A DNA stretch of 64,000 nt from Oceanicella actignis. Lineage in GTDB: Bacteria > Pseudomonadota > Alphaproteobacteria > Rhodobacterales > Rhodobacteraceae. Positions 46,393 through 56,078 of the stretch are shown in pieces. The position numbers and the translations under genes are program-made. The notes under the pieces are model-generated. The model was not told the origin of the DNA, did no database searches, and saw only the letters and a program-made list of their open reading frames with translations. Position 1 is the first letter of the stretch. Every line of letters begins with the position of its first letter. The DNA lies in the NCBI RefSeq assembly GCF_008124525.1, contig NZ_VNHJ01000005.1, positions 62,001 to 126,000 of the forward strand, written 5' to 3'.

Positions 46393-47418
46393 ATGACCGA
46401 GCCCCGCCCGACCGCAGATTCCGAAGCCCTTGCCGACGAGCTGGCGTCCAGACTGGAGGCCGGCGACCGGCGCGCCCTGGCGCGGGCGATCACGCTGGTG
46501 GAGTCGACCCGCGCCGACCACCGGCGCGCGGCGCTGGCGCTGGTCTCGCGCCTCTATCCCAAGGCGGGAAGCGCCATGCGGATAGGGCTGTCGGGCACGC
46601 CCGGGGTCGGCAAGTCGACCTTCATCGAAAGCTTCGGCATGATGCTGGTCGAGAGGGGGCTGAAAGTGGCGGTCCTCGCGGTCGATCCGTCCTCGGCCCG
46701 CACCGGGGGGTCGATTCTGGGCGACAAGACGCGGATGGAAAGGCTTTCGCGCCGGCCCGAGGCGTTCATCCGGCCTTCGCCCAGCCGGGCCGAGCTGGGC
46801 GGGGTGGCGCGCCGAACGCGCGAGACGATCCTGCTTTGCGAGGCGGCGGGCTTCGACGTGGTGCTGGTCGAGACCGTCGGCGTGGGGCAGTCCGAGACGA
46901 TGGTCGCCGACATGACCGACATCTTCGCGCTGCTTCTGGCGCCTGGCGGCGGCGATGAGCTTCAGGGGGTCAAGCGCGGCATCATGGAGATCTGCGATCT
47001 GATCCTTGTGAACAAGGCCGACGGAGACCTTCGAGCCGCGGCCGAGCGCACCCGCGCCGACTATGCCGGCGCGCTTCGCCTGATGCGCCGCCGTCCGCAG
47101 GACCCCGAGGGGTTTCCCAAGGCCATGGCGGTTTCCGCGCTCAGGGCCGACGGTCTGGCCGAGGTCTGGGCCGAGATGACGGCCCTGTTCGAGTGGCGGC
47201 GCAGCGCGGGCGTTCTCGAGGCGCGCAGGCGCGAGCAGGCCGTGGGCTGGATGTGGCAGGAGATCCGCGCCGGGCTGTTCGAGCGCTTCGCGTCGTCGCC
47301 GCGGGTTTCGGCGCGGATGCCCGGGCTCGAGCGGGAGGTCGCCGAGGGCCGGCTTCCGCCCGAGGTCGCGGCGACGGCGGCGCTGGACCTGTTCGGCGCG
47401 GCGACGCCGGGCGGCTAG
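46393..47418 (+). CDS. meaB: Methylmalonyl-CoA mutase-associated GTPase MeaB
   Basis: The 341-residue G3E GTPase protects and loads B12-dependent acyl-CoA mutases. The P-loop is G-T-P-G-V-G-K-S-T at about 68-76, followed by [20 protein letters not shown]. The Walker B/switch region reads [10 protein letters not shown], and the guanine-specificity motif is V-N-K-A-D. The C-terminal dimerisation helices are present. The ATG follows AGAGGAAG. No mutase lies alongside. With mch at 62841 it supports an ethylmalonyl-CoA pathway. Its TAG stop shares a CTAG with the opposite gene. Confidence 0.96.
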   Translation: MTEPRPTADSEALADELASRLEAGDRRALARAITLVESTRADHRRAALALVSRLYPKAGSAMRIGLSGTPGVGKSTFIESFGMMLVERGLKVAVLAVDPSSARTGGSILGDKTRMERLSRRPEAFIRPSPSRAELGGVARRTRETILLCEAAGFDVVLVETVGVGQSETMVADMTDIFALLLAPGGGDELQGVKRGIMEICDLILVNKADGDLRAAAERTRADYAGALRLMRRRPQDPEGFPKAMAVSALRADGLAEVWAEMTALFEWRRSAGVLEARRREQAVGWMWQEIRAGLFERFASSPRVSARMPGLEREVAEGRLPPEVAATAALDLFGAATPGG

Positions 47419-49289
47419 GCCGCCCGGGTTCTGCGCGCATCGCTCCCTTTTTGGGCGTGGGCGGCAAGCATCCGCGGCTTGTAGCCGATGCGCAGCCCGC
47501 CCCAATGGCGGCCATGGACGTAGATCGGCGCGCTCACATCCTTCATCGCGACGTAGTTTCCGCCACCCATGTCGCGGCGGTAGGCCTGAAGAAGGTGGGG
47601 CGCCGTCGAGCGTCCCGCGGCCAGGCCGACGCGATCGTTGAAGAAGCGACGGTTGCGCGCATTGGCCGCGTTCCAGACCGGATCGTCTCCGGGGGTCTTG
47701 GAGAACTTCCGGTTGTGGGTCGGAAGATAGCCGTCGCGGTTCACGGCCGCGCAGAACACCACGCCATCTTCGATCTCGAGCGCGCTCTCCAGGATGGGCG
47801 GCAGGACCTCGTCCGTGAAGCGGGTGAAGGGTGCCATGTACTGCGCGGGCTCGACGCCGGGGATGCGCTCGTAGCTGTCCGAGAAAAGCTCCTCCATGGT
47901 GATCTTGCCGGCGCGCACGCCCTCTTCGAACGCCTTCGAGACCAGCGCCGCGCGCTGTTCGACCTCGCGCGCCATCTCTTCGTCGTCGAGGCGGAACCGC
48001 GCGAGCTGATCCTGCAGCGCGGCGGTGACGGCGTCGAGATCGCGCGCGGCTTCCTCCGAGCGCCGCGACAGCGTTGCGCCTTCGCGCGCCGTCTTGCGCA
48101 GGGTCGAAAACTCGGTCTGCACCGCCTCGATCGCCTGCCGTTGCCTGTCGCAGGCCGAAAGGATGCCCTGAGTGGCGTTTTCCGAGGCGCGGGCGCCTTC
48201 CATGACGCGATCGAGAACGGCGGAGCATTCGTTGACCTGGCGGGCGCAGTCGTCGACCGCTTCGTTCGACCGGCCGACGATGGCCTTGATGTCCGCAGCC
48301 GCCTTGGCGGAGCGGCTTGCCAGGGCCTGCACCTCGGCGCTGACGACGGCGAAGCCGCGGCCCGCGTCGCCGGCGCGCGCCGCTTCGACGGCGGCGTTGA
48401 TGGCGAGCAGGTTCGTCTGCTGGGCGATCGCGTTGATGTCGTCGAGGAACCGCGCGATCTCGCGCGAGTTGCCCACGAGGCGGGTGATCGCAGCCTCGGC
48501 TTCGGCGGCGACGTCCTTGCCCGACGCGGCGATTTCCGAGACCTTGCGCGTTTCCTCGACCACGGCGGCGACCGCCGCGTTCACGCCGTCGACCTCGCGC
48601 GAGACGCTGTTGACCGCGCCGTCGGCTCCTTCGAGTGCGCGGGTTTGCGAATCGACGTTGGCAAGGATGTCCGCCGCGGTTTCGCGGATGGCGGCGCTTT
48701 GGACCTGCATGGCGTCGACCGAGCGCAGCGCGCCCTGCACGATGTCGCGAAGCCCTTCCCGGATGGCGTTGACGCCTTCCTTGAGGCGCTTGAGGTCGCC
48801 GGAATACTCGCCATTGGCGGGGGTTGAGAGATCGCCGATCGCCATCAGCTCGCACAAGGCGAGGATTTCGTCGATGGCGACCTGGGCGGAGGCGAGCCCG
48901 GCGTTCACGGTCTTCGCGACCGAATCGCCTGGGTGTTCGGGCATGCGGGCCGAAAACTCGCCGGCGCCGAAACGATCGAAGCAAAGCTTGAACGCCTCGC
49001 GCCGGGCCGCGGCGTCGCGCTCGCGCTGGTCGATGATCGCCTGTCGCTCGGCCTCGGCCGCGGCCTCGGCCTCGGTCGGCGGCGCCGCTTCGGACTCGGC
49101 CTCGGCCGGCGGGCGCCGGAGTCCTTTCCACAGGGATGCTCCCGCCCCGAGGGCCGAGAGCGCAGCGGCGCCGACCGCCGCGGGAAGGCCGCCCCCGAGC
49201 GCGGCGGCGGCGCCAAGCGCGCCGACGGTCGCGAACAGGGCTGCGGCGTGGCCGGGACCCGGCCCTGATGTCATGCCAAGCTGCTTCAT
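47415..49289 (-). CDS. Methyl-accepting chemotaxis-type protein with C-terminal putative sensor domain
   Basis: The 624-residue protein has one or two hydrophobic segments at about 14-57 with little periplasmic sequence between them. HAMP-like segments follow ([11 protein letters not shown] and [17 protein letters not shown]). The signalling hairpin is at about 200-430, with the tip [23 protein letters not shown]-terminal globular region at about 455-610 carries [28 protein letters not shown] and [10 protein letters not shown] sensor after the signalling domain suggests cytoplasmic sensing. No che genes lie nearby. Confidence 0.9.
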   Translation of the reverse strand: MKQLGMTSGPGPGHAAALFATVGALGAAAALGGGLPAAVGAAALSALGAGASLWKGLRRPPAEAESEAAPPTEAEAAAEAERQAIIDQRERDAAARREAFKLCFDRFGAGEFSARMPEHPGDSVAKTVNAGLASAQVAIDEILALCELMAIGDLSTPANGEYSGDLKRLKEGVNAIREGLRDIVQGALRSVDAMQVQSAAIRETAADILANVDSQTRALEGADGAVNSVSREVDGVNAAVAAVVEETRKVSEIAASGKDVAAEAEAAITRLVGNSREIARFLDDINAIAQQTNLLAINAAVEAARAGDAGRGFAVVSAEVQALASRSAKAAADIKAIVGRSNEAVDDCARQVNECSAVLDRVMEGARASENATQGILSACDRQRQAIEAVQTEFSTLRKTAREGATLSRRSEEAARDLDAVTAALQDQLARFRLDDEEMAREVEQRAALVSKAFEEGVRAGKITMEELFSDSYERIPGVEPAQYMAPFTRFTDEVLPPILESALEIEDGVVFCAAVNRDGYLPTHNRKFSKTPGDDPVWNAANARNRRFFNDRVGLAAGRSTAPHLLQAYRRDMGGGNYVAMKDVSAPIYVHGRHWGGLRIGYKPRMLAAHAQKGSDARRTRAA

Positions 49290-49348
49290 GCGCGCAGGTT
49301 GCGCGCAAACGGTTGATACGTCGTAAATGCGTTCGAGGCCGGGTCCGG

Positions 49349-49377
49349 TTGACCTTCCGGCGCGAAGGGCTTATAGA
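49349..49377 (+). promoter_or_regulatory. Strong sigma-70-type promoter of rpmB
   Basis: TTGACC (49349-49354) and TATAGA (49372-49377) are separated by exactly 17 bp, 70 bp before the rpmB start. It is the best promoter match seen in the window and fits a highly expressed ribosomal gene. Confidence 0.75.
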
Positions 49378-49447
49378 CGCGGCTCCGAATTCGCCGCGTT
49401 CGCCTGGGCGGCGCGCACCGTCACGTTCTGGAATCGAGGTCGAAGCT

Positions 49448-49735
49448 ATGTCTCGTCGTTGCGAGCTGACCGGCAAGGGTGTTCTGACCGGCAACCGCGT
49501 CAGCCACTCGAACATCAAGACCCGCCGCCGCTATCTGCCCAACCTCAACGAGGTGACGCTGATGAGCGAGGCGCTCGGGCGCGCCTTCAAGTTCCGCATC
49601 GCCGCCTCGGCGCTGCGCACGGTCGATCACCGCGGGGGGCTCGACGCCTTCCTCATCAAGGCGCGCGACGAGGAGCTGTCGCCGCGGGCGCTCAAGGTCA
49701 AGCGCGAGATCGAAAAGGCTCAGGCTTCGGCCTGA
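49448..49735 (+). CDS. rpmB: 50S ribosomal protein L28
   Basis: The 95-residue large-subunit protein starts [10 protein letters not shown] and continues [19 protein letters not shown], both diagnostic for L28. The C-terminal extension, with [14 protein letters not shown], is usual in alphaproteobacteria. A zinc-ribbon-type set of four cysteines is absent (a single Cys at position 5). It is monocistronic, driven by the promoter at 49349. Confidence 0.98.
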   Translation: MSRRCELTGKGVLTGNRVSHSNIKTRRRYLPNLNEVTLMSEALGRAFKFRIAASALRTVDHRGGLDAFLIKARDEELSPRALKVKREIEKAQASA

Positions 49736-49844
49736 TGCGCCGATTCGCATCGCGAACGGGGCCGTCGCGGGGACGCGGCGGCCCCGTTGCGCTGCGCGGA
49801 TGCGCCTCATTCCCCGCCCGCGGGCGGCGCGGCAGGGTGCCGGC

Positions 49845-50189
49845 ATGAGATCGCTCCTGGCCATGACGCTGCTTCGGGCCTTGCTGCTGGCAAGCCTGTC
49901 GCTGCACGCCGCGCTGGCGGCGGCTGCGCAGCCGCCTGCGGCGGTCCTGCGCGGTCAGATCTGCGGCGCCTCGGGCGCGAGCGCGCCGCTGATCCCGGGC
50001 CAGGCCCCCGAGCAGGGCTGCGCGCACTGCCTGTCCTGCTGCCTTATTCCCGCCCTTCCGGCCGCATCCGCGCCGCCGCCGCGACCGACGCTGACCCTTC
50101 TGCATGCGGCGCCGCCCGCCGAAGGGCCGCGGCGGCCCCGATCCGCCGCGCGCAGCCCGTGCGCGCGCGATCCGCCGGCCTCGATCTGA
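49845..50189 (+). CDS. DUF2946-like small exported Cys-rich protein, probably copper-related
   Basis: The 114-residue protein has a signal-peptide-like N-terminus (M-R-S-L-L-A-M-T-L-L-R-A-L-L-L-A-S-L-S-L). A Cys-rich centre follows: Cys40, Cys59, then H61-C62-L-S-C65-C66. The tail is Pro/Arg-rich. DUF2946 family proteins have a similar H-C-x-x-C-C segment and are often encoded beside copper-handling genes. Its position 41 bp before a PCuAC copper chaperone gene supports a metal role, but function is inferred only. M at 49800 would add 15 residues without a better start signal. Confidence 0.7.
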   Translation: MRSLLAMTLLRALLLASLSLHAALAAAAQPPAAVLRGQICGASGASAPLIPGQAPEQGCAHCLSCCLIPALPAASAPPPRPTLTLLHAAPPAEGPRRPRSAARSPCARDPPASI

Positions 50190-50230
50190 CGCGCGACGGC
50201 GCGAAGGACGAAGGTGAAACGGATCGAAGG

Positions 50231-50743
50231 ATGAAAAGCATGTTCGGAAGACTTCTTGCCGCCGCGGCGCTTGTCGCCGGGGTCGGCGCCGCGCAGGCCG
50301 GCGACATCGCGGTGCGCGACGCCTATGCGCGCAGCTCGAACCAGAAGAACGGCGCGGCGTTCATGGTGATAGAGAACCATGGCGCGGCCGACGATCGGCT
50401 TGTGGCGGCGCGCTCGCCCGCCGCGCGCAAGGTCGAGCTGCACACCCATGTCATCGCGGACGGGGTGGCGCGGATGCGCCCGGTCGAGGGCGGCATTCCC
50501 GTTCCCGCAGGCGGCCGCGTGGCGCTTGAGCGCGGCGGGCTGCATGTGATGTTCATGGGGCTGACGACGCCGTTCGAGGACGGGCGCGAAATTCCGCTGA
50601 CCCTGGTCTTCGAGCGCGCGGGCGAGATGGCCCTGCAGGTTCCCGTGGACAATGCGCGCCGGGCCGCCGGTCATGGCGGCGCGCAGATGGGCCATGGCCA
50701 CATGCATGGCAAGACGGACGGGCACGGCGCCGCCGCGCAATGA
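50231..50743 (+). CDS. Periplasmic copper chaperone PCuAC (DUF461)
   Basis: The 170-residue protein has a signal peptide at 1-23 (L-L-A-A-A-A-L-V-A-G-V-G-A-A-Q-A). The PCuAC copper site has the form H-x10-M-x(about 21)-H-x-M, seen here as His71, Met82, His105 and Met107, with the family signature M-R-P-V after Met82 and H-V-M-F-M-G-L around the second pair. The tail (from residue 147) is rich in His and Met (G-H-G-H-M-H-G). It delivers Cu(I) to the CuA centre of cytochrome oxidase in related bacteria. GAAGG precedes the ATG. Confidence 0.95.
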   Translation: MKSMFGRLLAAAALVAGVGAAQAGDIAVRDAYARSSNQKNGAAFMVIENHGAADDRLVAARSPAARKVELHTHVIADGVARMRPVEGGIPVPAGGRVALERGGLHVMFMGLTTPFEDGREIPLTLVFERAGEMALQVPVDNARRAAGHGGAQMGHGHMHGKTDGHGAAAQ

Positions 50744-50779
50744 CCGGCCGGGGCGCGCCGAAGCCGGCGCGCCCCCCTT

Positions 50780-51493
50780 TCAGCCCTCGCCCAGCGTTTC
50801 GGCCACCCATTGTGGCACGATGCGGGACGCCGGCCCGTGAACGGCCTTGTCGAACAGGCGCGCGCCGGCGGATGGCTCGAGATTGAGCTCGAGCGTCCGC
50901 GCCCCCGCGGCGCGGGCATGGGCGACGAAGCCCGCGGCGGGGTGGACCTCGCCCGAGGTGCCGATGGACACGAACAGATCGCAGCGCTCCAACGCGGCGA
51001 AGATGCGCTCCAGGTGGTAGGGGACCTCGCCGAACCAGACCACGTCGGGGCGCAGCGCCTGGACGCCGCAGGCCGGGCAGCCGCGCGCGGTCGAAAGCGG
51101 CGCGTCGTCGTCGAAGGCGTGGCGGCAGAAATTGCACAGCGTGCGGTCGAGGCGCCCGTGCATGTGCAGCACCTCGTCGGGCGGCGAGCCGGCGCGCTCG
51201 TGCAGATCGTCGACATTCTGCGTGACGATCAGCGCCGCGCCCGGCCGCGCCCGCTGCAGCCGCGCCAGCGCGCGGTGCGCGGGGTTGGGCTGCGCGGCGC
51301 GGCAATTCTCGCGGCGGGCGTTGTAGAAGGCCAGAACGCGCTCGGGGTCGCGGGCGAAGCCCTCGGGGGTGGCCACGTCCTCGAGCCGGACCTGCGTCCA
51401 CAGCCCGCCGGCGTCGCGGAACGTGCCAAGCCCCGATTCCGCCGAGATTCCGGCTCCGGTCAGGATGACGATCGAAGGTTCGTCCTGCGTCAT
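50780..51493 (-). CDS. cobB: NAD-dependent protein deacylase (sirtuin, CobB-type)
   Basis: The 237-residue sirtuin has the NAD motif G-A-G-I-S-A-E-S-G-L-G-T-F-R at about 13-26, T-Q-N-V-D-D-L-H and the catalytic His in H-M-H-G-R-L. Zinc cysteines appear as C-N-F-C and C-P-A-C, and G-T-S-G-E-V-H-P lies near residue 178. Tyr and Arg in F-Y-N-A-R-R, spaced as in SIRT5-like enzymes, suggest desuccinylase/demalonylase as well as deacetylase activity (inference from the family). It is convergent with the copper chaperone gene. Confidence 0.94.
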   Translation of the reverse strand: MTQDEPSIVILTGAGISAESGLGTFRDAGGLWTQVRLEDVATPEGFARDPERVLAFYNARRENCRAAQPNPAHRALARLQRARPGAALIVTQNVDDLHERAGSPPDEVLHMHGRLDRTLCNFCRHAFDDDAPLSTARGCPACGVQALRPDVVWFGEVPYHLERIFAALERCDLFVSIGTSGEVHPAAGFVAHARAAGARTLELNLEPSAGARLFDKAVHGPASRIVPQWVAETLGEG

Positions 51494-51636
51494 GCGTCGG
51501 CTCCGTGAAGCGCTGAGCGGCGTCAGAATGCCTTGGCGCGGGGCCGGGGGCCAGAGGGGTTCGGCCGCGGTTCATCCGGCTTGAGGCAAAATTAAACCGT
51601 TTTCGCCCTTTCGCCCATTTTCAAGGAGGTTTCGCG

Positions 51637-52368
51637 ATGTTCGTCCGTCTTGCCGCCGCGGCGCTGCTGGCGTGGACCCAGGGGGCCGCCGCGGCGACCT
51701 TCGTCTATGGCTTCGACCACGTCTTCGACGCCTTCTCGAACCCGCAGGCGGGCATGGACCCCGGCAGCCCCGGCGGAACCTTGCGCGGGACGCTGGCCCT
51801 GGACGATTCGGGCGACGACGCGACGATGGTCGCCGATTACGCGCTGACCTCGTTCCTGCCGGGGCCCGCAGGCGCGGTCTGGCGCGAGGCCGACTACATG
51901 CGCGGACAGACCCGGACGGTTTCGCACCCCGTGTTGGGAGAGGTGACGCTGCGCGACTCTCATTTGGTGCTGCCCCATCCGTCCGATCCGGCGCTGCGCA
52001 TCGTGGTTCTGACGGACGACAGGCTGGACCTCGATCCCTCCGACGGGCGCAGAGATCTCGACAATGCGCTGTTCCTGATCTTCGCGCCCGCGCAGATCGG
52101 CGCGCCCGAGCTTCTGTTCGAGGCGAGCGAGAGCTATCTTTACGAGGAATGCGATGATCTGCGCCTTCCGCCCGAATGCGTCCTGCGCAGCGGCGTCAAC
52201 GGGCCGAGCGCGATGCGCGCGGCGCTGGTTTCCGCTCCGCTCGGCGCCGTGCCGCTGCCGGGGGCGGCGGGGCTGCTGGCGGCGGCGCTGGCGGGCTTGG
52301 CGCTGCGCGGGCGCGGCGGGCGGCGATCGGCGCCGGCGACGCAGCGGCTGCCCCGGACCGGCGCGTGA
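51637..52368 (+). CDS. Exported protein with VPLPA-type C-terminal sorting signal
   Basis: The 243-residue protein has a signal peptide at 1-19 (L-A-A-A-A-L-L-A-W-T-Q-G-A-A-A). It has a beta-rich middle without recognised domains, and a C-terminal tripartite signal at about 205-230: V-P-L-P-G-A-A-G, a hydrophobic helix A-A-A-L-A-G-L-A-L, and a basic R-G-R-G-G-R-R. This is a variant of the VPLPA-CTERM signal processed by exosortase-like systems in Rhodobacterales. Unlike the classical form it carries about 14 residues after the basic cluster. AAGGAGG sits seven bases before the ATG. The biological role is unknown. Confidence 0.78.
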   Translation: MFVRLAAAALLAWTQGAAAATFVYGFDHVFDAFSNPQAGMDPGSPGGTLRGTLALDDSGDDATMVADYALTSFLPGPAGAVWREADYMRGQTRTVSHPVLGEVTLRDSHLVLPHPSDPALRIVVLTDDRLDLDPSDGRRDLDNALFLIFAPAQIGAPELLFEASESYLYEECDDLRLPPECVLRSGVNGPSAMRAALVSAPLGAVPLPGAAGLLAAALAGLALRGRGGRRSAPATQRLPRTGA

Positions 52369-52399
52369 GCGGCGCGCAAGGGCGGCGGCGGGCGGGCGC

Positions 52400-52428
52400 T
52401 TGACGCCCCCTCGGGGCGGTTGCATAAG
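52400..52428 (+). promoter_or_regulatory. lepA promoter, predicted leaderless transcript
   Basis: TTGACG (52400-52405) and CATAAG (52423-52428) have 17-bp spacing. The -10 box ends six bases before the lepA ATG at 52435, so transcription would start at or within a base of the start codon. No ribosome-binding site is present between them. Confidence 0.6.
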
Positions 52429-52434
52429 CGCGCC

Positions 52435-54234
<1,800 letters not shown>

Positions 54235-54243
54235 CGCGCCGAT

Positions 54244-54259
54244 TTTCGCATTTGCGAAA
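54244..54259. promoter_or_regulatory. Perfect 7-bp inverted repeat between lepA and the cold-shock gene
   Basis: TTTCGCA (54244-54250) and TGCGAAA (54253-54259) with a 2-bp centre lie ten bases after the lepA stop and just upstream of the candidate csp promoter. It may be an operator or a small 3' hairpin of lepA; no T-run follows. Confidence 0.35.
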
Positions 54260-54266
54260 TAAACGC

Positions 54267-54295
54267 TTGCGCGCATCGCCGATTCGGGGCACAAG
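54267..54295 (+). promoter_or_regulatory. Candidate cold-shock gene promoter with long leader
   Basis: TTGCGC (54267-54272) and CACAAG (54290-54295) are 17 bp apart. Transcription would begin near 54302, giving a leader of about 115 nt, the length class in which cspA-type mRNAs fold to sense temperature. The -10 match is weak. Confidence 0.4.
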
Positions 54296-54417
54296 GGTGG
54301 TGCGATCTATCTCGACCTGACTACGGTGACTGTCCTTCGACTGGTGCTGGCGTCTTGAGACTGACCAGCCACAGCTGCGGCATTCTGCGCGCGGCGACAA
54401 AACGAAGGATACGCGGC

Positions 54418-54624
54418 ATGGCCACCGGCACCGTGAAATGGTTCAACTCCACCAAAGGCTTCGGCTTCATTCAGCCCGACGAGGGCGGCAACGACGTGTT
54501 CCTGCATGTCTCGGCGCTCGAGCGCGCGGGCCTGTCGGCCCCGGCCGACGGCCAGAAGATCGAATATGATCTCGAGCGCGGCCGCGACGGGCGCAGCTCG
54601 GCCGGCAACGTCGCTTTCGCCTGA
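54418..54624 (+). CDS. cspA: Cold-shock protein (CspA family)
   Basis: The 68-residue single-domain OB-fold protein binds single-stranded RNA and DNA. It shows M-A-T-G-T-V-K-W-F-N-S-T-K-G-F-G-F-I-Q-P (RNP1) and N-D-V-F-L-H-V-S-A-L (RNP2). The start at 54418 gives the standard N-terminus; an in-frame upstream ATG at 54355 would add 21 atypical residues. AAGGAT lies at a workable distance. It is closed by the bidirectional terminator at 54676. Which csp paralogue this is cannot be said. Confidence 0.96.
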   Translation: MATGTVKWFNSTKGFGFIQPDEGGNDVFLHVSALERAGLSAPADGQKIEYDLERGRDGRSSAGNVAFA

Positions 54625-54675
54625 ACAAGGCGGCCGCGCCGCCTTCGGCGCGCGGCGCAGAGGCGAACAAGACGA

Positions 54676-54706
54676 AGGGCCCCGCCGGAGACGGCGGGGC
54701 CCTTTG
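54676..54706. terminator. Bidirectional intrinsic terminator
   Basis: AGGGCCCCGCCG (54676-54687) and CGGCGGGGCCCT (54692-54703) form a perfect 12-bp stem with loop GAGA, followed by TT on the plus strand. It lies between the cold-shock gene and the end of the facing MFS gene. Confidence 0.88.
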
Positions 54707-54710
54707 CATG

Positions 54711-55961
54711 TCAGGCGAAGGCGGCCAAGGGGCGCTCGCGCACCGGAAGATGCACCAGCGCCGAAAAGGCGCCCACTCCGACCCCGATCCACCACACCAG
54801 ATCGTAGGAGCCGTAGCGGTCATAGAGCGCGCCGCCCAGCCACACGCCCAGAAAGCTGCCCAGCTGGTGGCTGAAGAACACGATCCCGTAAAGCGTGCCC
54901 ATGTAGCGCAGCCCGTAGATATGCCCCACCAGCCCGGCGGTCAGCGGCACCGTCGCCAGCCACAGCGCGCCCATGGCGACCGAGAAGGCGATGACGCTGA
55001 GCGGCGTCATCGGCGCCATGATGAAGGCGGCGGCGACCACGGTGCGCGCAAGATAGATCCCGGAAAGCAGGTATTTGCGCGAGAAGCGCGCGCCCAGCTG
55101 CCCCGCCAGCAGCGTGCCGGCGATGTTGGTCGCCCCGATCAGCGCCAGCGCCCACGCCCCCAGCGCCGAGGCGTCGCCGATGCCCACGCTCGCCAGAAAG
55201 CCCGACGGGTCGATCGGCCCGCAGCTTTCGGCGACGAAGGCGGGGAAATGCGCCGTCACGAAGGCCAGCTGATAGCCGCACGAGAAGAAGCCGAGGAAGA
55301 TCAGCGTGTAGGAGGGGTCGCGCAGCGCCTGGCCCAGGACGACGGCGAACCGCTCCTCGAGCGCGGGCGCGCGCGGCGCGCCGGCCGGGATCAGCGGCAG
55401 GAACAGCACCGTCGCCAACACCGCGGCGGCGAAGATCAGGAACGCTCCGTCCCAGCCCGCGACGCCCAGCAGCGCCTCGGCCAGCGGCGGCCCCACCACC
55501 TGGCCCGCCGATCCCGCCGCCGTGGCGATTCCCAGCGCCAGCGAGCGCCGCCGCTCGTGCGTCGCGCGCCCGACCATCGACAGGATCACGCCGAAGCCCA
55601 GCCCCGCCACGCCGAAGCCGATCACGACGTTGAGCAGCTGATGCCCCTCGGGCGTGGTCGCCTGCGCCGCAAGCGCCAGCCCGACCGCATAGCACAGCGC
55701 CCCCAGCGCCAGCGCCCGCCGGTCGCCCCAGCGCTCGGCGATCATCGAGAACAGCGGCTGCCCCACGCCCCAAGCCAGGTTCTGAATCGCGATGGCCAAC
55801 GAGAACTCGGCCCGCGCCCAGCCGAACTCCTGCGCCACCGGCAGCTGGAAAACGCCGAACGAGGCGCGCACCCCGAAGCCGACGAGCATGATCAGGCATC
55901 CGGCGATCAGAACGGGCGTGATCACGCCTTGCGGGTCAGGGTTTTTTGATAAGTCTCGCAT
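54711..55961 (-). CDS. Major facilitator superfamily transporter
   Basis: The 416-residue permease has twelve predicted membrane helices with the MFS loop motif between helices 2 and 3 (M-I-A-E-R-W-G-D-R-R-A-L). The N-terminal helix has L-V-G-F-G-V-R-A-S-F-G-V-F-Q, a pattern seen in monocarboxylate/oxalate-formate antiporter-like members (OFA/MCT group). The substrate is undetermined. I prefer the ATG at 55961 because GGAGG precedes it and the candidate promoter puts the transcript start downstream of the alternative ATG at 55979. It is divergent from zapE. Confidence 0.9.
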   Translation of the reverse strand: MRDLSKNPDPQGVITPVLIAGCLIMLVGFGVRASFGVFQLPVAQEFGWARAEFSLAIAIQNLAWGVGQPLFSMIAERWGDRRALALGALCYAVGLALAAQATTPEGHQLLNVVIGFGVAGLGFGVILSMVGRATHERRRSLALGIATAAGSAGQVVGPPLAEALLGVAGWDGAFLIFAAAVLATVLFLPLIPAGAPRAPALEERFAVVLGQALRDPSYTLIFLGFFSCGYQLAFVTAHFPAFVAESCGPIDPSGFLASVGIGDASALGAWALALIGATNIAGTLLAGQLGARFSRKYLLSGIYLARTVVAAAFIMAPMTPLSVIAFSVAMGALWLATVPLTAGLVGHIYGLRYMGTLYGIVFFSHQLGSFLGVWLGGALYDRYGSYDLVWWIGVGVGAFSALVHLPVRERPLAAFA

Positions 55962-55977
55962 AACATCCTCCGCCCGC

Positions 55978-56007
55978 ATCAAAGGCGCCCGCGCGCGCCG
56001 CTGTCAA
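55978..56007 (-). promoter_or_regulatory. Candidate MFS-gene promoter
   Basis: On the minus strand, TTGACA (56002-56007) is a perfect -35 box, and TTTGAT (55978-55983) follows after 18 bp. Transcription would start near 55971, just before the GGAGG of the MFS gene. Confidence 0.45.
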
Positions 56008-56078
56008 ACCAAAGATGGCTGACTTGCGCGCCCGGGCGCCGTATCAGTGCCGCGCGACGCCCTTCGGACGAGGACTGC

